A stretch of DNA of 64,000 nt. Source: Modicisalibacter xianhensis (GTDB lineage Bacteria > Pseudomonadota > Gammaproteobacteria > Pseudomonadales > Halomonadaceae). Shown in pieces: positions 43,475 through 54,147 of this stretch; the first letter of the stretch is position 1; each line of letters begins with the position of its first letter. Position numbers and translations under genes: made by a program. The stretch lies in NCBI RefSeq assembly GCF_900113605.1, contig NZ_FOPY01000006.1, forward strand, positions 210,416-274,415, given 5' to 3'. The notes below the pieces were generated by a model. That model was not told the DNA's origin and searched no databases. It worked only from the letters and a program-made list of their open reading frames with translations.

Positions 43475-46024
43475 ATGTCAGAAATGACAGTTAAAGATTT
43501 CGCAGTCAAGGTGGGGCGAGAGACTTCCCGCCTTCTGGAACAGATGAAAGATGCGGGTCTCCCGCACAAGAACGAAGGCGATGCCGTGTCCGAAGAGGAC
43601 AAGCAGCGGCTGCTCGAGCACCTCACCAAGAGTCATGGCGGTGGCGAGCGCGCGCCCAAGAACCGCATCACCCTGACGCGCAAGACCAAGAGTCGCATCA
43701 AGAGCGGCGACCGGGGCAAGACCATTGAGGTGCAGGTTCGCAAGAAGCGTACCTACGTCAAGCGCGACGAGGAAGAGGCGGCGGCGAAGCCCGAGCCGGT
43801 CGAGCAGGGGCCGCGCCAGCTGGTCGGCGACATGGCCGACACGCAGGCGCGTGCACAGGCAGAAGAGGCACGCGCTGCAGAGGTGCGTGCGGCTGAAGCT
43901 GAAGAGGTGGCCAAGCAGGAAGCCGAGCGCAAGGCGGCCGAAGAGAAGGCCGAGCAGCAGAAGCGCAAGGCGCCCGAGCCCGAGATCCCGACCGAACTCG
44001 AGTTGCCGGATGACAGCGGCAGTAGCGAAGAGCCGGTCGTCGAGGCGCCGCTCAAGGAGCCGCGCAGCGACAACCGCCGTGCCAACCCGAAGAAGGCTGC
44101 AGCCAAGAAGGGACGCCACGACACCAGTCGTGATGAAGAGCGCGAAGAGCGCAGCGAGCGCCGGCGTGGCAGTGGCAAGAAGGTCAAGCGTGCCGAACGG
44201 CGCGGTTCTCGGCGCGGCGGTCGTGACAGCGGCGGCGGCAAGCACGGCTTCCAGAAGCCGACGCAGCCGATCGTGCGCGAAGTGGCGATTCCCGAGTCGA
44301 TCAGCGTCGCCGACCTGGCCGACAAGATGGCGATCAAGGCCAACGAAGTCATCAAGGCCATGTTCACCATGGGCGCGGCGGTGACCATCAACCAGACCAT
44401 CGACCAGGACACGGCAGCTATCGTGGTCGAGGAAATGGGCCACAAGCCCAAGCTGGTCAAGGACGATGCGCTGGAGACCGAAGTGCTCGAGGGCATCTCC
44501 TACGAAGGCGAGGAGATCACGCGTGCGCCGGTCGTGACCGTGATGGGTCACGTCGACCACGGTAAGACCTCGCTGCTCGACTACATCCGTCGTACCAAGG
44601 TGGCCACCGGCGAAGCGGGTGGTATCACTCAGCACATCGGTGCCTATCACGTCGAGCACGAGACGGGCGACATCACGTTCCTCGATACGCCCGGGCACGC
44701 GGCGTTTACCGCCATGCGTGCACGCGGCGCCCAGGCAACCGACGTGGTCATCCTGGTGGTGGCCGCCGACGACGGTGTCATGCCGCAGACTATCGAGGCC
44801 GTCGAGCACGCCAAGGCGGCCGAAGTGCCGCTGGTGGTCGCGGTCAACAAGATCGACAAGCAGGGTGCCGATCCGGATCGCGTCAAGAACGAACTCTCGC
44901 AGCATGGCGTGATTTCGGAAGAGTGGGGCGGCGATACCCAGTTCGTCCACGTGTCGGCGAAGACCGGCGAAGGCATCGATGCACTGCTTGAAGCCGTGCT
45001 GTTGGTTTCCGAGGTTCTCGAGCTCAAGGCGGTTCCCGATGCCCCGGCCAAGGGCGTGGTTGTCGAGTCGCGCCTCGACAAGGGACGCGGTCCGGTAGCT
45101 ACCGTGCTGGTCCAGAACGGGACGCTGCGGCGTGGCGATATCGTGCTGGCCGGTTTGCACTATGGTCGCGTACGTGCGCTGACCAACGAACTTGGCAAGC
45201 AGGTCGAGTCGGTCGGCCCGGCCATGCCGGTCGAGATTCAGGGCCTGGATGGCACGCCGGAAGCCGGTGAGGACTTCATGGTGCTGGCCGACGAGAAGAA
45301 GGCGCGCGAAGTCGCCAACTTCCGTCAGGGCAAGTACCGTGAGGTGCGCCTGGCACGCCAGCAGAAGGCCAAGCTGGAGAACATGTTCTCGCAGATGGGC
45401 CAAGACGAGGTGGCCAAGGTCAACATCGTGCTCAAGGCCGACGTACAGGGCTCGCTGGAAGCCATCCGCGGTGCACTGGAAGAGCTGTCCACCGACGAAG
45501 TGCAGGTTGCCGTAGTGTCGTCCGGGGTCGGTGGTATCACCGGGACCGACGCCAACCTGGCACTGGCCAGTGACGCCATCGTGGTCGGCTTCAACGTGCG
45601 TGCCGATGCCGCCGCTCGCGAAATCATCGAGCGCGAAGGACTGGATCTGCGCTACTACAGCGTCATCTACCAGCTCATCGACGAGGTCAAGCAGGCCATG
45701 AGCGGCATGCTGGCACCGGAGTGGAAGGAAGAAATCGTCGGTGTGGCCGAAGTGCGCGACGTCTTCAAGGCACCCAAGATTGGTGCGGTGGCCGGCTGTA
45801 TGGTCGTCGAGGGCACCGTCTACCGCAACAAGCGAATTCGTGTACTGCGCGAAAACGTGGTCATCTACGAGGGCGAGCTGGAGTCTCTGCGTCGCTTCAA
45901 GGATGACGTCAACGAAGTGCGCAACGGCATGGAGTGCGGTATCGGCGTCAAGAACTACAACGACGTCCAGGTCGGCGACAAGATCGAGGTCTTCGACCAG
46001 ATCAGGGTCGAGCGCAGCCTGTAA
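43475..46024 (+). CDS. infB: Translation initiation factor IF-2
   Basis: An 849-residue IF-2: N-terminal IF2_N motifs, a long charged Glu/Arg/Lys/Ala-rich linker (residues ~60-265), G domain with [17 protein letters not shown] (G1), [15 protein letters not shown] (G3), [12 protein letters not shown] (G4), then domains II-IV with the fMet-tRNA-binding C2 region ending [14 protein letters not shown]. It recruits the initiator tRNA, whose gene lies just upstream of the operon. Confidence 0.99.
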   Translation: MSEMTVKDFAVKVGRETSRLLEQMKDAGLPHKNEGDAVSEEDKQRLLEHLTKSHGGGERAPKNRITLTRKTKSRIKSGDRGKTIEVQVRKKRTYVKRDEEEAAAKPEPVEQGPRQLVGDMADTQARAQAEEARAAEVRAAEAEEVAKQEAERKAAEEKAEQQKRKAPEPEIPTELELPDDSGSSEEPVVEAPLKEPRSDNRRANPKKAAAKKGRHDTSRDEEREERSERRRGSGKKVKRAERRGSRRGGRDSGGGKHGFQKPTQPIVREVAIPESISVADLADKMAIKANEVIKAMFTMGAAVTINQTIDQDTAAIVVEEMGHKPKLVKDDALETEVLEGISYEGEEITRAPVVTVMGHVDHGKTSLLDYIRRTKVATGEAGGITQHIGAYHVEHETGDITFLDTPGHAAFTAMRARGAQATDVVILVVAADDGVMPQTIEAVEHAKAAEVPLVVAVNKIDKQGADPDRVKNELSQHGVISEEWGGDTQFVHVSAKTGEGIDALLEAVLLVSEVLELKAVPDAPAKGVVVESRLDKGRGPVATVLVQNGTLRRGDIVLAGLHYGRVRALTNELGKQVESVGPAMPVEIQGLDGTPEAGEDFMVLADEKKAREVANFRQGKYREVRLARQQKAKLENMFSQMGQDEVAKVNIVLKADVQGSLEAIRGALEELSTDEVQVAVVSSGVGGITGTDANLALASDAIVVGFNVRADAAAREIIEREGLDLRYYSVIYQLIDEVKQAMSGMLAPEWKEEIVGVAEVRDVFKAPKIGAVAGCMVVEGTVYRNKRIRVLRENVVIYEGELESLRRFKDDVNEVRNGMECGIGVKNYNDVQVGDKIEVFDQIRVERSL

Positions 46025-46048
46025 CGCGCCGACAAGGAGAGCGAGCCG

Positions 46049-46450
46049 ATGCGCGAGTTCAAGCGTACCGACCGGGTGGCCGACCAGCTCCAGCAGGAGC
46101 TGGCGGTACTCATCCAGCGCGAGATCAAGGATCCGCGCCTGGGCATGGTGACGGTGAGTGGCGTCAATGTCAGCCGCGATCTGGGCTATGCCGACGTCTA
46201 CGTCACCTTGCTGGGAGACGACGACGCCGAGCGCATCAAGGAAAACCTGGCGGTGCTCAAGCGCGCCGCCGGCTTCCTGCGCAGCCAGATTGCCCAGCGT
46301 ATCAAGCTGCGTCATGTGCCGGAACTGCGCTTTCATTACGATGAAAGTGTGGCGCGTGGACACAAGTTGTCGTCGCTGATCGATCAGGCGGTCGAATCCG
46401 ACCGTGCGCGTAGCGGCAATGACGACACATCCTCCGAGGACGAGCGCTGA
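46049..46450 (+). CDS. rbfA: 30S ribosome-binding factor RbfA
   Basis: A 133-residue KH-type protein: REFKRTDRVADQLQQELAVL, IQREIKDPRLGMVTVSGVNV, VPELRFHYDESVARGHKLSS. It assists late 30S assembly and cold adaptation. Its stop overlaps truB by one base. Confidence 0.97.
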   Translation: MREFKRTDRVADQLQQELAVLIQREIKDPRLGMVTVSGVNVSRDLGYADVYVTLLGDDDAERIKENLAVLKRAAGFLRSQIAQRIKLRHVPELRFHYDESVARGHKLSSLIDQAVESDRARSGNDDTSSEDER

Positions 46451-47397
46451 TGGCGCGACGCCGCCGCGGATTGCCCGTCAATGGTGTATTGTTGCTCGAC
46501 AAGCCACAGGGCATGTCGAGCAACTTTGCCTTGCAACGCGCACGCCGCCTCTTGCAGGCGCAGAAGGCGGGGCACACCGGGACGCTGGACCCGATGGCCA
46601 CTGGCTTGTTGCCGGTGTGCTTCGGTGAAGCGACCAAATTTTCCTCGCACCTGCTGGAATCGGACAAGGTTTACCGGACCCGGGTACGCCTGGGTGAGAC
46701 CACCGATACCGGCGATGCCGAGGGTACCGTCGTCGAGCGTCGCCCGGTCGAGCCGTTCAGCGAGGCCGATCTCGAAGATGTACTGGCCCGTTTTCGCGGC
46801 GTGATCGAGCAGGTGCCGCCGATGTATTCGGCGCTCAAGCATCAGGGGCGCCCGCTCTACGAACTGGCCCGTCAGGGCAAGTCGATTGAGCGTGCACCAC
46901 GACGTGTGACGGTTTATGATACGCGCCTTCTGTCCAGCGACACCGAGGGGTTCGACCTCGAGGTGGCCTGCAGCAAGGGCACTTATATTCGCACCCTGGC
47001 CGAGGATATCGGTCATGCGTTAGGGTGTGGCGCCCATATCACTGCCCTGCGGCGACTGAAAACCGGTCCCTTCGGTGCGACTGCCCTGAAGGACACGGTA
47101 TCTGACGTGGGGGAGAAAATGCTGACGCTGGAGCAGATCGAGGCCCGGGAGGACCAGGCATCTCGGGAAGCGTTGTTGCTGCCCATGGATATCCTGGTAT
47201 CGTACCTGCCGCGGCTCGATGTGGATGACGCCGCGGCCGACCGGCTGCTGCATGGCCAGCGCGCCAGCATCGATACGACCGGCCTGGCGAAGGACGGTCT
47301 GGCAAGATTGTACCGCAACCAGGCGTTTCTGGGTCTGGTTGCTGTCACGGCGACGGGCGAAATCGCACCGCGTCGCCTGGTCGCTACCGCAGGGTAG
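46450..47397 (+). CDS. truB: tRNA pseudouridine-55 synthase TruB
   Basis: A 315-residue TruB: NGVLLLDKPQGMSSNFALQR, HTGTLDPMATGLLPVCFGEA (catalytic Asp), YELARQGKSIERAPRRV, CSKGTYIRTLAEDIG and a C-terminal PUA-like domain. It makes the psi in the T-loop of tRNAs. Confidence 0.98.
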   Translation: MARRRRGLPVNGVLLLDKPQGMSSNFALQRARRLLQAQKAGHTGTLDPMATGLLPVCFGEATKFSSHLLESDKVYRTRVRLGETTDTGDAEGTVVERRPVEPFSEADLEDVLARFRGVIEQVPPMYSALKHQGRPLYELARQGKSIERAPRRVTVYDTRLLSSDTEGFDLEVACSKGTYIRTLAEDIGHALGCGAHITALRRLKTGPFGATALKDTVSDVGEKMLTLEQIEAREDQASREALLLPMDILVSYLPRLDVDDAAADRLLHGQRASIDTTGLAKDGLARLYRNQAFLGLVAVTATGEIAPRRLVATAG

Positions 47398-47496
47398 CGG
47401 CGCGGTCGCCGTTCGCGGCGACTCCACCATGGAGACTGCAAATATGCGTGGTCTCCGACATTCATCGTTTAGGCATATTGCTTACTGGAGAGACAG

Positions 47497-47766
47497 ATGG
47501 CACTTACTGCTGAAAAGAAGGCTGAAATCGTCAAGGAATACGGACGTGGTGACAACGACACCGGTTCCCCCGAAGTTCAGGTTGCCCTGCTGACCGCCAA
47601 TATCGATGGCCTGCAGGATCACTTCAAGACCAACAAGCAGGACCACCATTCGCGTCGTGGCCTGATCCGCATGGTCAACCAGCGCCGCAAGCTGCTCGAC
47701 TATCTCAAGCGCAAGGATCTCGAGCGCTATCAGTCGCTGATCCAGCGCCTGGGCCTGCGTCGCTAA
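47497..47766 (+). CDS. rpsO: 30S ribosomal protein S15
   Basis: An 89-residue S15: [60 protein letters not shown], with the usual GLRR end. It is a primary 16S rRNA binder. E. coli rpsO is autoregulated by an mRNA pseudoknot; the 99-nt leader here was not shown to form one. Confidence 0.99.
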   Translation: MALTAEKKAEIVKEYGRGDNDTGSPEVQVALLTANIDGLQDHFKTNKQDHHSRRGLIRMVNQRRKLLDYLKRKDLERYQSLIQRLGLRR

Positions 47767-47789
47767 GACCGCGCCAACGCAAGACCTTC

Positions 47790-47823
47790 GAACAAGCAAC
47801 CCCTCGGGGTTGCTTGTTCTTTT
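47790..47823 (+). terminator. Strong terminator after rpsO
   Basis: A 14-bp perfect stem GAACAAGCAACCCC with a 2-nt minimal loop (effectively larger in RNA), then TTTT. It separates rpsO from pnp, probably with partial readthrough. Confidence 0.93.
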
Positions 47824-47918
47824 ATGGGCCACCGGTAGCTCTTGACCCCGTGAACTCCTAAAATGGTCGCCGAGTCAAAAGGCCCGAACATGAAACAGAC
47901 AAGTTGAAGGAAGTCACC

Positions 47919-50042
47919 GTGAATCCGGTCAAGAAAACATTCCAGTACGGTCAGAGCACCGTCACCCTAGAAACCGGGCGTGTTGCCCGCCAGGCCACCG
48001 GTGCCGTTCAGGTCACCATGGACGGCGCAGTGGTACTGTGTACCGTCGTGGCCAAGAAGGAGACGAAGCCGGGTCAGGATTTCTTCCCGCTGTCGGTCCA
48101 TTACCAGGAAAGAACCTACTCGGTAGGCAAGATCCCCGGTGGCTTCTTCAAGCGCGAAGGGCGTCCGACCGAGAAAGAGACGCTGACCTCACGCCTGATC
48201 GATCGCCCGATCCGCCCCTTGTTTCCCAAGGGCTTCATGAATGAAGTGCAGGTCATTTGTACCGTGCTGTCCGCTGATCGCAACCAGGACCCGGACATTG
48301 CCGCCATGATTGGTACGTCTGCCGCCCTGGCGATCTCCGGCGTACCTTTCAACGGCCCGATCGGCGCCGCACGCGTGGCCTTCACCGAAGATCGTGGTTA
48401 CTTCCTCAACCCGACGGTCGAGGAACTGCAGACCTCCGAACTCGACATGGTCGTGGCCGGTACCGAGAAGGCCGTGTTGATGGTCGAGTCCGAAGCCAAG
48501 GAATTGCTCGAGGATGAGATGCTGGGCGCCGTGCTTTACGGCCACCAGGAAATGCAGACCGTCATCGAAGCCATCAAGGAGCTTGCCAGCGAAGCTGCCA
48601 AGCCCAGGTGGGACTGGCAGCCGGCACCGGAAAACACGGCGCTAAAAGATGCCGTGACCGAGGCCTTCGAAGCCAAGGTCGGTGATGCCTATCGCATCAC
48701 CGACAAGATGGCGCGTCAGGATGCGCTGGCAGCACTCAAGGCCGAGGCGGTCGAGCAACTGGCCGGCAGTGAAGAAAGCAAATACTCCCCTGACGAAGTC
48801 GGTGCAGCCTTTGCCAGCCTCGAGAAGCGGGTGGTGCGTGGTCGTGTGGTCGCGGGTGAACCGCGTATCGATGGGCGCGACAGCAAGACCGTTCGTCCGC
48901 TGGACATCGAGGTTGGCGTACTGCCGCGTACGCATGGCTCCGCACTGTTCACGCGTGGCGAGACCCAGGCCATGGTCATTGCCACCTTGGGTACACTGCG
49001 TGATGCCCAGTTGATCGAATCGCTGGAAGGCGAGCGCAAGGACCGGTTCCTGCTGCACTATAACTTTCCTCCCTACAGCGTGGGCGAGGCCGGCTTCATC
49101 GGCAGTCCCAAGCGTCGCGAGATCGGTCATGGACGATTGGCGCGTCGTGGGGTGCAGGCCATGCTGCCCAGCGAAGATGAATTCCCGTACACCATCCGTG
49201 TGGTATCCGAGATCACCGAGTCCAACGGCTCAAGCTCCATGGCCTCAGTGTGCGGTTCGTCACTGGCCCTGATGGACGCTGGCGTACCCCTCAAGGCACC
49301 GGTGGCGGGTATCGCCATGGGATTGGTCAAGGACGACAGTGGCTTTGCCGTGCTGACCGACATTCTGGGTGACGAGGACCACCTCGGTGACATGGACTTC
49401 AAGGTGGCCGGTTCTGCCGACGGCGTGACCGCACTGCAGATGGACATCAAGATCGAGGGCATCAACGAGGAAATCATGGAGACTGCGTTGCAGCAGGCCC
49501 ATGATGCCCGCCTGCATATCCTGGCTGAGATGAACCAGGTAATCGCCCAGAGTCGTGCGGAAATCTCTTCCAACGCGCCGTCCATGGCGACCATCAAGAT
49601 CGATCCCGAGAAGATTCGCGATGTCATCGGCAAGGGCGGTGCGACGATCCGCAAGATCTGCGAAGACACCGGCGCCTCCATTGATCTCGACGACGACGGT
49701 ACCGTACGTATCTACGCCGACGACAAGGCCGCTGCCAAGCGTGCCATCGATACGGTGCTCGGTATCACCGCCGAAGCCGAGATTGGCAAGCTGTATCGCG
49801 GCAAGGTAGTACGGATCGCCGATTTCGGGGCTTTCGTCAACTTCATGCCGGGTACCGACGGGCTGGTTCACATTTCCCAGATCGTCCCCGAGCGCGTCAA
49901 TGACGTGCGTGATTTCCTCAACGAGGGTGATGATATCATCGTCAAGGTCCTCGACATCGACAACCGCAACCGCGTGAAGCTGTCGATCAAGGAAATCACC
50001 GCCGAGGAAAAGGCCGCATTCGAAGCCACCCTGGCCGAATAA
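47919..50042 (+). CDS. pnp: Polynucleotide phosphorylase
   Basis: A 707-residue PNPase: two RNase PH domains ([20 protein letters not shown] type block; [40 protein letters not shown]), KH domain ([20 protein letters not shown]) and S1 domain ([20 protein letters not shown]). The GTG at 47919 ([12 protein letters not shown]) follows GAAGGAAG and matches E. coli; a TTG five codons earlier is disfavoured. 3'-5' phosphorolytic RNase of the degradosome. Confidence 0.98.
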   Translation: MNPVKKTFQYGQSTVTLETGRVARQATGAVQVTMDGAVVLCTVVAKKETKPGQDFFPLSVHYQERTYSVGKIPGGFFKREGRPTEKETLTSRLIDRPIRPLFPKGFMNEVQVICTVLSADRNQDPDIAAMIGTSAALAISGVPFNGPIGAARVAFTEDRGYFLNPTVEELQTSELDMVVAGTEKAVLMVESEAKELLEDEMLGAVLYGHQEMQTVIEAIKELASEAAKPRWDWQPAPENTALKDAVTEAFEAKVGDAYRITDKMARQDALAALKAEAVEQLAGSEESKYSPDEVGAAFASLEKRVVRGRVVAGEPRIDGRDSKTVRPLDIEVGVLPRTHGSALFTRGETQAMVIATLGTLRDAQLIESLEGERKDRFLLHYNFPPYSVGEAGFIGSPKRREIGHGRLARRGVQAMLPSEDEFPYTIRVVSEITESNGSSSMASVCGSSLALMDAGVPLKAPVAGIAMGLVKDDSGFAVLTDILGDEDHLGDMDFKVAGSADGVTALQMDIKIEGINEEIMETALQQAHDARLHILAEMNQVIAQSRAEISSNAPSMATIKIDPEKIRDVIGKGGATIRKICEDTGASIDLDDDGTVRIYADDKAAAKRAIDTVLGITAEAEIGKLYRGKVVRIADFGAFVNFMPGTDGLVHISQIVPERVNDVRDFLNEGDDIIVKVLDIDNRNRVKLSIKEITAEEKAAFEATLAE

Positions 50043-50080
50043 AGCGCCGCATAAGTCAGCCAAGCAGCACGCTGCAAAGA

Positions 50081-50115
50081 AACGCCCCTGCAGGCCAAGC
50101 CTGCAGGGGCGTTTT
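50081..50115. terminator. Bidirectional terminator between pnp and the thiolase gene
   Basis: A 14-bp perfect stem AACGCCCCTGCAGG with a CCAAG loop and T4 on the plus side. It serves both convergent genes. Confidence 0.92.
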
Positions 50116-50133
50116 CATGATTGCCAGGTTTCT

Positions 50134-51312
50134 TTATCTTTCGATAGCCAAGGCAACCCCCTGACCCCCGCCAATACACAGCGTGGCCAGGCCCTTCCTG
50201 GCATCACGCGCAATCATCTCGTGCACCAGCGTGACCAGCACGCGGCAGCCCGACGCCCCGATGGGGTGTCCCAGTGCAATGGCCCCGCCATTGACGTTGA
50301 TCTTTGCGGTATCCCAGCCAAGCTCCTTGTTGACTGACAGAGCCTGGGCGGCAAACGCTTCGTTGGCCTCGATCAGGTCCAGTTCATCGATCGACCAGCC
50401 GGCCTTTTCCAGGCAACGGCGCGTGGCCGGGGCCGGGCCGATGCCCATGATGGCCGGATCCACGCCAGCGTTGGCGTAGGCCTTGATGCGTGCCAGCGGC
50501 TCCAGGCCGAGTTCGCGTGCCTTGGCCTCGGAGCAGAGCATGGTCACGGCGGCGCCGTCGTTGATCGATGAGGCATTGCCAGCGGTGATCGTGCCGTCCT
50601 TCTTGAAGGCAGGCTTCATGCCGGCCAGCTTTTCAGCCGTAATGCCCTTGCGCGGGCCTTCGTCGGTATCGAAAACGAGCGGGTCGCCCTTACGCTGGGG
50701 AATTTCGATGGGCACGATCTGGCTCTTGAAGCGTCCGCTGTCGATGGCGTCGCTGGCCTTCTGCTGGGAAGCGGCGGCAAATTCATCCATCTGTTCGCGG
50801 GTAATGCCATACTTCTCGGCCAAGTTCTCGGCGGTGATACCCATGTGGTAATTGTTGAACGCGTCCCACAGCCCGTCATGGACCATGGTATCGATCGCCT
50901 TCCAGTCACCCATGCGTTGACCGGTACGCGAGTTGGGCAGGACGTGGGGCGAGAGCGACATGTTTTCCTGGCCACCGGCCAGGATCAGGTCGGCGTCCCC
51001 GAGGCGAATGGCCTGGGTCGCCAGGTGCAGGGCCTTGAGGCCCGAGCCACAGACCTTGTTGATGGTCATGGCGGGAACGGCATCGGGCAGGCCGGCCAGG
51101 ATCGATGCCTGACGTGCCGGGTTCTGGCCGACGCCTGCAGTCAGCACCTGGCCCAGCAGGACTTCATCGACCTGATCAGGTGAAACGCCGGTGCCGGCGA
51201 GAATGTCCTTGATCACCTTGGCGCCCAGCTCGGCGGCAGGCGTCGTGGCGAGCGAGCCGCCAAAGGTACCGATGGCAGTGCGGCGAGCCGCGACGATGAC
51301 CACGTCTTGCAT
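50134..51312 (-). CDS. phaA: Acetyl-CoA C-acetyltransferase (biosynthetic-type thiolase)
   Basis: A 392-residue thiolase: nucleophilic Cys in [38 protein letters not shown] (His) and [16 protein letters not shown] (second Cys). It condenses two acetyl-CoA to acetoacetyl-CoA. The PhaA-type sequence suits polyhydroxybutyrate synthesis, common in halomonads, but no phaB/phaC is adjacent, so atoB-type metabolism is equally possible. The ATG at 51312 follows AAGGAG. Confidence 0.93.
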   Translation of the reverse strand: MQDVVIVAARRTAIGTFGGSLATTPAAELGAKVIKDILAGTGVSPDQVDEVLLGQVLTAGVGQNPARQASILAGLPDAVPAMTINKVCGSGLKALHLATQAIRLGDADLILAGGQENMSLSPHVLPNSRTGQRMGDWKAIDTMVHDGLWDAFNNYHMGITAENLAEKYGITREQMDEFAAASQQKASDAIDSGRFKSQIVPIEIPQRKGDPLVFDTDEGPRKGITAEKLAGMKPAFKKDGTITAGNASSINDGAAVTMLCSEAKARELGLEPLARIKAYANAGVDPAIMGIGPAPATRRCLEKAGWSIDELDLIEANEAFAAQALSVNKELGWDTAKINVNGGAIALGHPIGASGCRVLVTLVHEMIARDARKGLATLCIGGGQGVALAIER

Positions 51313-51477
51313 GCGAAACTCCTTGAAACGAGGGCAGACGACTACATCCTCAGCATAGGAGCGGTTGTGCATCGCGGCAATCGCTAAAAAGTGGCATCTT
51401 GACGTGTGTCTAGATACCGGCAGGAGAACAGTTCGCGCATGGCCGCCGTCCGTGGCGGCCAGGAACATCGTGCAGGG

Positions 51478-51858
51478 TCAGGCGACCTGGACGGGAATGG
51501 CGTGGCTGGTATGGCTGACCTGGTTACCTTCCTGCAGGTAGATGAGGGTCGGCTTGTGATTGTCCAACTCGCTTTCGTTGTAATGGGCATAGCTGCAGAT
51601 GATCACCCGGTCCTGGACGCTGGCCAGGTGGGCCGCGGCGCCATTGACCGAAATGATCCGTGAGCCTTCCTCGCCGCGAATCGCATAAGTCGTGAAGCGT
51701 TGACCATTCTCGACGTTGTAGATCTGGATCTGTTCATTTTCGCGAATACTGGCCATGTCGAGCAGTTCCCCATCGATGGCGCAGGAACCCTCGTAATTGA
51801 GCACGGCGTGGGTGACACGGGCCATGTGCAGCTTGGCCTTGAGCATGACGGTATACAT
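51478..51858 (-). CDS. panD: Aspartate 1-decarboxylase precursor
   Basis: A 126-residue PanD. The self-cleavage site is Gly24-Ser25 ([13 protein letters not shown]), which leaves the pyruvoyl group on Ser25. It makes beta-alanine for pantothenate. It follows panB-panC in the same direction with a 33-nt gap, completing the pantothenate set panBCD. Confidence 0.98.
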   Translation of the reverse strand: MYTVMLKAKLHMARVTHAVLNYEGSCAIDGELLDMASIRENEQIQIYNVENGQRFTTYAIRGEEGSRIISVNGAAAHLASVQDRVIICSYAHYNESELDNHKPTLIYLQEGNQVSHTSHAIPVQVA

Positions 51859-51891
51859 CGTAGTTCTCTTCTTGCTGATTCCCGGCGCGCC

Positions 51892-52749
51892 TCAGAGCGG
51901 CAGGGTCACCTTGAGATTGTCGATCAGGCGGGCACTGCCCAGATGCACCGCACCCAACAGTACGGCATTGCGTGTCGTTTCGGTGACCGGGCCAAGATCA
52001 TCGGCGCGCCGCAGTTCCAGATAATCCGGCTTGAGGCTGCCATGGGCGAGCTGACCGAGTGCCCCACGCAACACCTCATCCGGTAGCTGACCTTTTTCGA
52101 GGGCGACGCGCGCCTCGTGCAGAACCTGGTAAAGGCGCGGTGCCTCGGCACGCTGCGACGCATTGAGGTAGCCGTTGCGCGAGGACAGGGCCAGGCCATC
52201 ATCGGCCCGTACGGTCGGTACACCGATGATCTCGATCGGCAGGTGCAGATCGGCCACCATCTTGCGAATGACGGTCAGTTGCTGGTAATCCTTCTCGCCG
52301 AAGCAGGCGATATCCGGCTGCACCAGATTGAAGAGCATGGCGACGATCGTGGCCACACCTTCGAAATGGCCTGGACGGCGAGCCCCGCACAGGCCCTCGG
52401 AGACATGGGGAACCCGAATGGTGGTCTGGTCGTCCAGGCCGTTGGGATAGAGCATCTGGCTGGTCGGGGTGAACACCAGGTCGCAGCCCGCCGTTTCAAG
52501 CGCAGCTCGATCCTCATCCAGGGTGCGCGGATAGCTGTCGAGATCCTCGTTGCGGCCGAACTGCAACGGATTGACGAAGATCGTGGCAATGACCACATCG
52601 GCACGCGCACGCGCGGCTTCGACCAGGGCCAGGTGGCCCTGGTGCAGATTGCCCATGGTCGGCACCAGGCCGATGCGCTTGCCCTGGCGGCGGGCGTCCT
52701 GCATCGCATGGCGCAGCGAGGGGATATCGTTGAGCATGAGCAGGGACAT
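51892..52749 (-). CDS. panC: Pantothenate synthetase
   Basis: A 285-residue PanC: RIGLVPTMGNLHQGHLALVE (HIGH-like), IFVNPLQFGRNEDLDSYPRT, CFGEKDYQQLTVIRKMVADL (KMSKS-like), LALSSRNGYL. It joins pantoate and beta-alanine with ATP. Its ATG overlaps the panB stop by one base (TGATG). An ATG four codons in is a possible alternative start. Confidence 0.98.
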   Translation of the reverse strand: MSLLMLNDIPSLRHAMQDARRQGKRIGLVPTMGNLHQGHLALVEAARARADVVIATIFVNPLQFGRNEDLDSYPRTLDEDRAALETAGCDLVFTPTSQMLYPNGLDDQTTIRVPHVSEGLCGARRPGHFEGVATIVAMLFNLVQPDIACFGEKDYQQLTVIRKMVADLHLPIEIIGVPTVRADDGLALSSRNGYLNASQRAEAPRLYQVLHEARVALEKGQLPDEVLRGALGQLAHGSLKPDYLELRRADDLGPVTETTRNAVLLGAVHLGSARLIDNLKVTLPL

Positions 52750-53540
52750 CAGAAACTGTGCTCCTCGGCCGGAAAGCGGCGCGCCTTGACTGCCTCGTGA
52801 TAGGCACGAAATGCATCCTCGATCGACGCGGTATCGGCCAGGAAGTTCCGCGAAAAGCGCGGAATGCGGCCCAGGCTGACGCCGAGCACGTCATGCATGA
52901 CCAGAATCTGCCCATCGACGTCCGGGCCGGCGCCGATCCCGATGACCGGCACGTCGATGGCGTCACGCATCGCCTGGCCCAGGCTGGCGGGCACGCACTC
53001 CAGCAGAATGATCGAGGCCCCGGCGGCGACCAGTTGGCGGGCATCCTCGATGATCCGCTCGGCATGCGCCGCATCCCGGCCCTGGACCTTGTAGCCTCCC
53101 ATCTGGTGGACGGTCTGCGGCGTCAGGCCCATGTGGGCACAGACCGGCACGCCGCGTCGGGTCAGTTCGCGAATGCCGTCGGCCAGCCAGGCCTCGCCCT
53201 CGATCTTGACCATCTCCGCACCGGCACGCATCAGCGCACCGGCATGCTGCATGAGCTGCTCCAGGGTGGCATTGCTCATGAACGGCAGGTCGGCCATCAG
53301 CAGGCTGCGCCCTTTGCCACGCGCCACGCAACGGGTGTGATAACAGATATCGTCGATGGTCACGGGCAGGGTACTGGTATGCCCCTGCAGCACCATGCCC
53401 AGGGAGTCGCCGACCAGCAGCACGTCGATACCGGCCTGGCTGGCGGCATGGGCGAACGAGGCATCGTAGGCGGTCAGGCAGCTGAACGGCTCGCCGGCGC
53501 GCTTGGCTGCCTGCAGCGTGCTCAGAGTGACGGTTTTCAT
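52749..53540 (-). CDS. panB: Ketopantoate hydroxymethyltransferase
   Basis: A 263-residue PanB barrel: PFSCLTAYDASFAHAASQAG, VLLVGDSLGMVLQGH, MVKIEGEAWLADGIRELTRR, VCAHMGLTPQTVHQMGGYKV, VIGIGAGPDVDGQILVMHDV. It transfers a hydroxymethyl group to ketoisovalerate, the first committed pantothenate step. Coupled to panC. Confidence 0.98.
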   Translation of the reverse strand: MKTVTLSTLQAAKRAGEPFSCLTAYDASFAHAASQAGIDVLLVGDSLGMVLQGHTSTLPVTIDDICYHTRCVARGKGRSLLMADLPFMSNATLEQLMQHAGALMRAGAEMVKIEGEAWLADGIRELTRRGVPVCAHMGLTPQTVHQMGGYKVQGRDAAHAERIIEDARQLVAAGASIILLECVPASLGQAMRDAIDVPVIGIGAGPDVDGQILVMHDVLGVSLGRIPRFSRNFLADTASIEDAFRAYHEAVKARRFPAEEHSF

Positions 53541-53598
53541 GGCTTCAGGTCTCGTCTCCTGTGGCTGGCGTTGCCCACCGTGATCGGGGCGCAGGGAG

Positions 53599-53647
53599 TG
53601 TTACCGTAATTGTTACTGTACGACGGTAGCAGTGTGGATCGGTAACA
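53599..53647 (-). promoter_or_regulatory. Cluster of TGTTAC/GTAACA half-sites upstream of panB
   Basis: On the plus strand TGTTAC occurs at 53599 and 53611 and GTAACA at 53642. Read along the minus strand this is TGTTAC-N25-GTAACA-N6-GTAACA, 59-107 bp before panB. The same hexamers flank the CrcZ-like promoter (56236, 56281), which suggests a shared regulator such as CbrB. No -24/-12 promoter was found between them and panB. Confidence 0.4.
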
Positions 53648-53667
53648 AAAGCCGCACAACTCTACCT

Positions 53668-54147
53668 TTAGGGGGAAAGCCGCCGCAAGCCGCCATCCGC
53701 GACTTGGGCCAGCAAGCGATGCAATGGCATGCCGTCGATGGCCAGGTCGGGTGCGATGTCCGCCAGAGGCACCAGTACGAAGGCGCGTTCATGCATGCAG
53801 GGATGCGGTACCTTCAAGCGTGGCAGATCGAGAGTCAGGTCGTCGAATATCAGCAGGTCGAGGTCCAGGGTCCTGGGTCCCCACTGACGCAGCCGCCGGC
53901 GGCGATGGGCCTGTTCCAGCGCCTGTAACTGATCGAGCAAGGCCAGTGGTGACAGGCGGGTCGAGACGCAGGCCACGGCATTGACGAAATCGGGCTGGTC
54001 ATGGGGGCCGACCGGCGTGCTGGCATAGCATGGCGATGCCATGACCAGCTGCGTCAGGGGAAGGCGGTCCAAGGCTGCCAGTGCCTGAGCCACCCGCTGC
54101 TCGGGACCGTCGAGGTTGCTGCCCAGGCCGATATAGGCGATAGCCAT
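53668..54147 (-). CDS. folK: 2-amino-4-hydroxy-6-hydroxymethyldihydropteridine pyrophosphokinase
   Basis: A 159-residue HPPK: AYIGLGSNLDGPEQRVAQAL, HDQPDFVNAV, WGPRTLDLDLLIFDDLTLDL, LKVPHPCMHERAFVLVPL. It activates the pterin for FolP (encoded at 37559). The ATG at 54147 overlaps the pcnB stop (TTGATGG). The pcnB-folK-panB order is conserved in gammaproteobacteria. Confidence 0.98.
   Translation of the reverse strand: MAIAYIGLGSNLDGPEQRVAQALAALDRLPLTQLVMASPCYASTPVGPHDQPDFVNAVACVSTRLSPLALLDQLQALEQAHRRRRLRQWGPRTLDLDLLIFDDLTLDLPRLKVPHPCMHERAFVLVPLADIAPDLAIDGMPLHRLLAQVADGGLRRLSP

Noticed and set aside
43478-46363. Open frame of ~960 codons antisense to infB
   Set aside because: Same codon-bias artefact as antisense dnaK; infB on the plus strand is complete and unambiguous.
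47398-47496. S15 autoregulatory pseudoknot in the rpsO leader
   Set aside because: Some complementarity exists, but a pseudoknot could not be established by inspection.
51439-51460. Terminator after panD (stem TGGCCGCC/GGCGGCCA)
   Set aside because: Good dyad but no T-tract on the minus strand; it may be only a stabilising hairpin.
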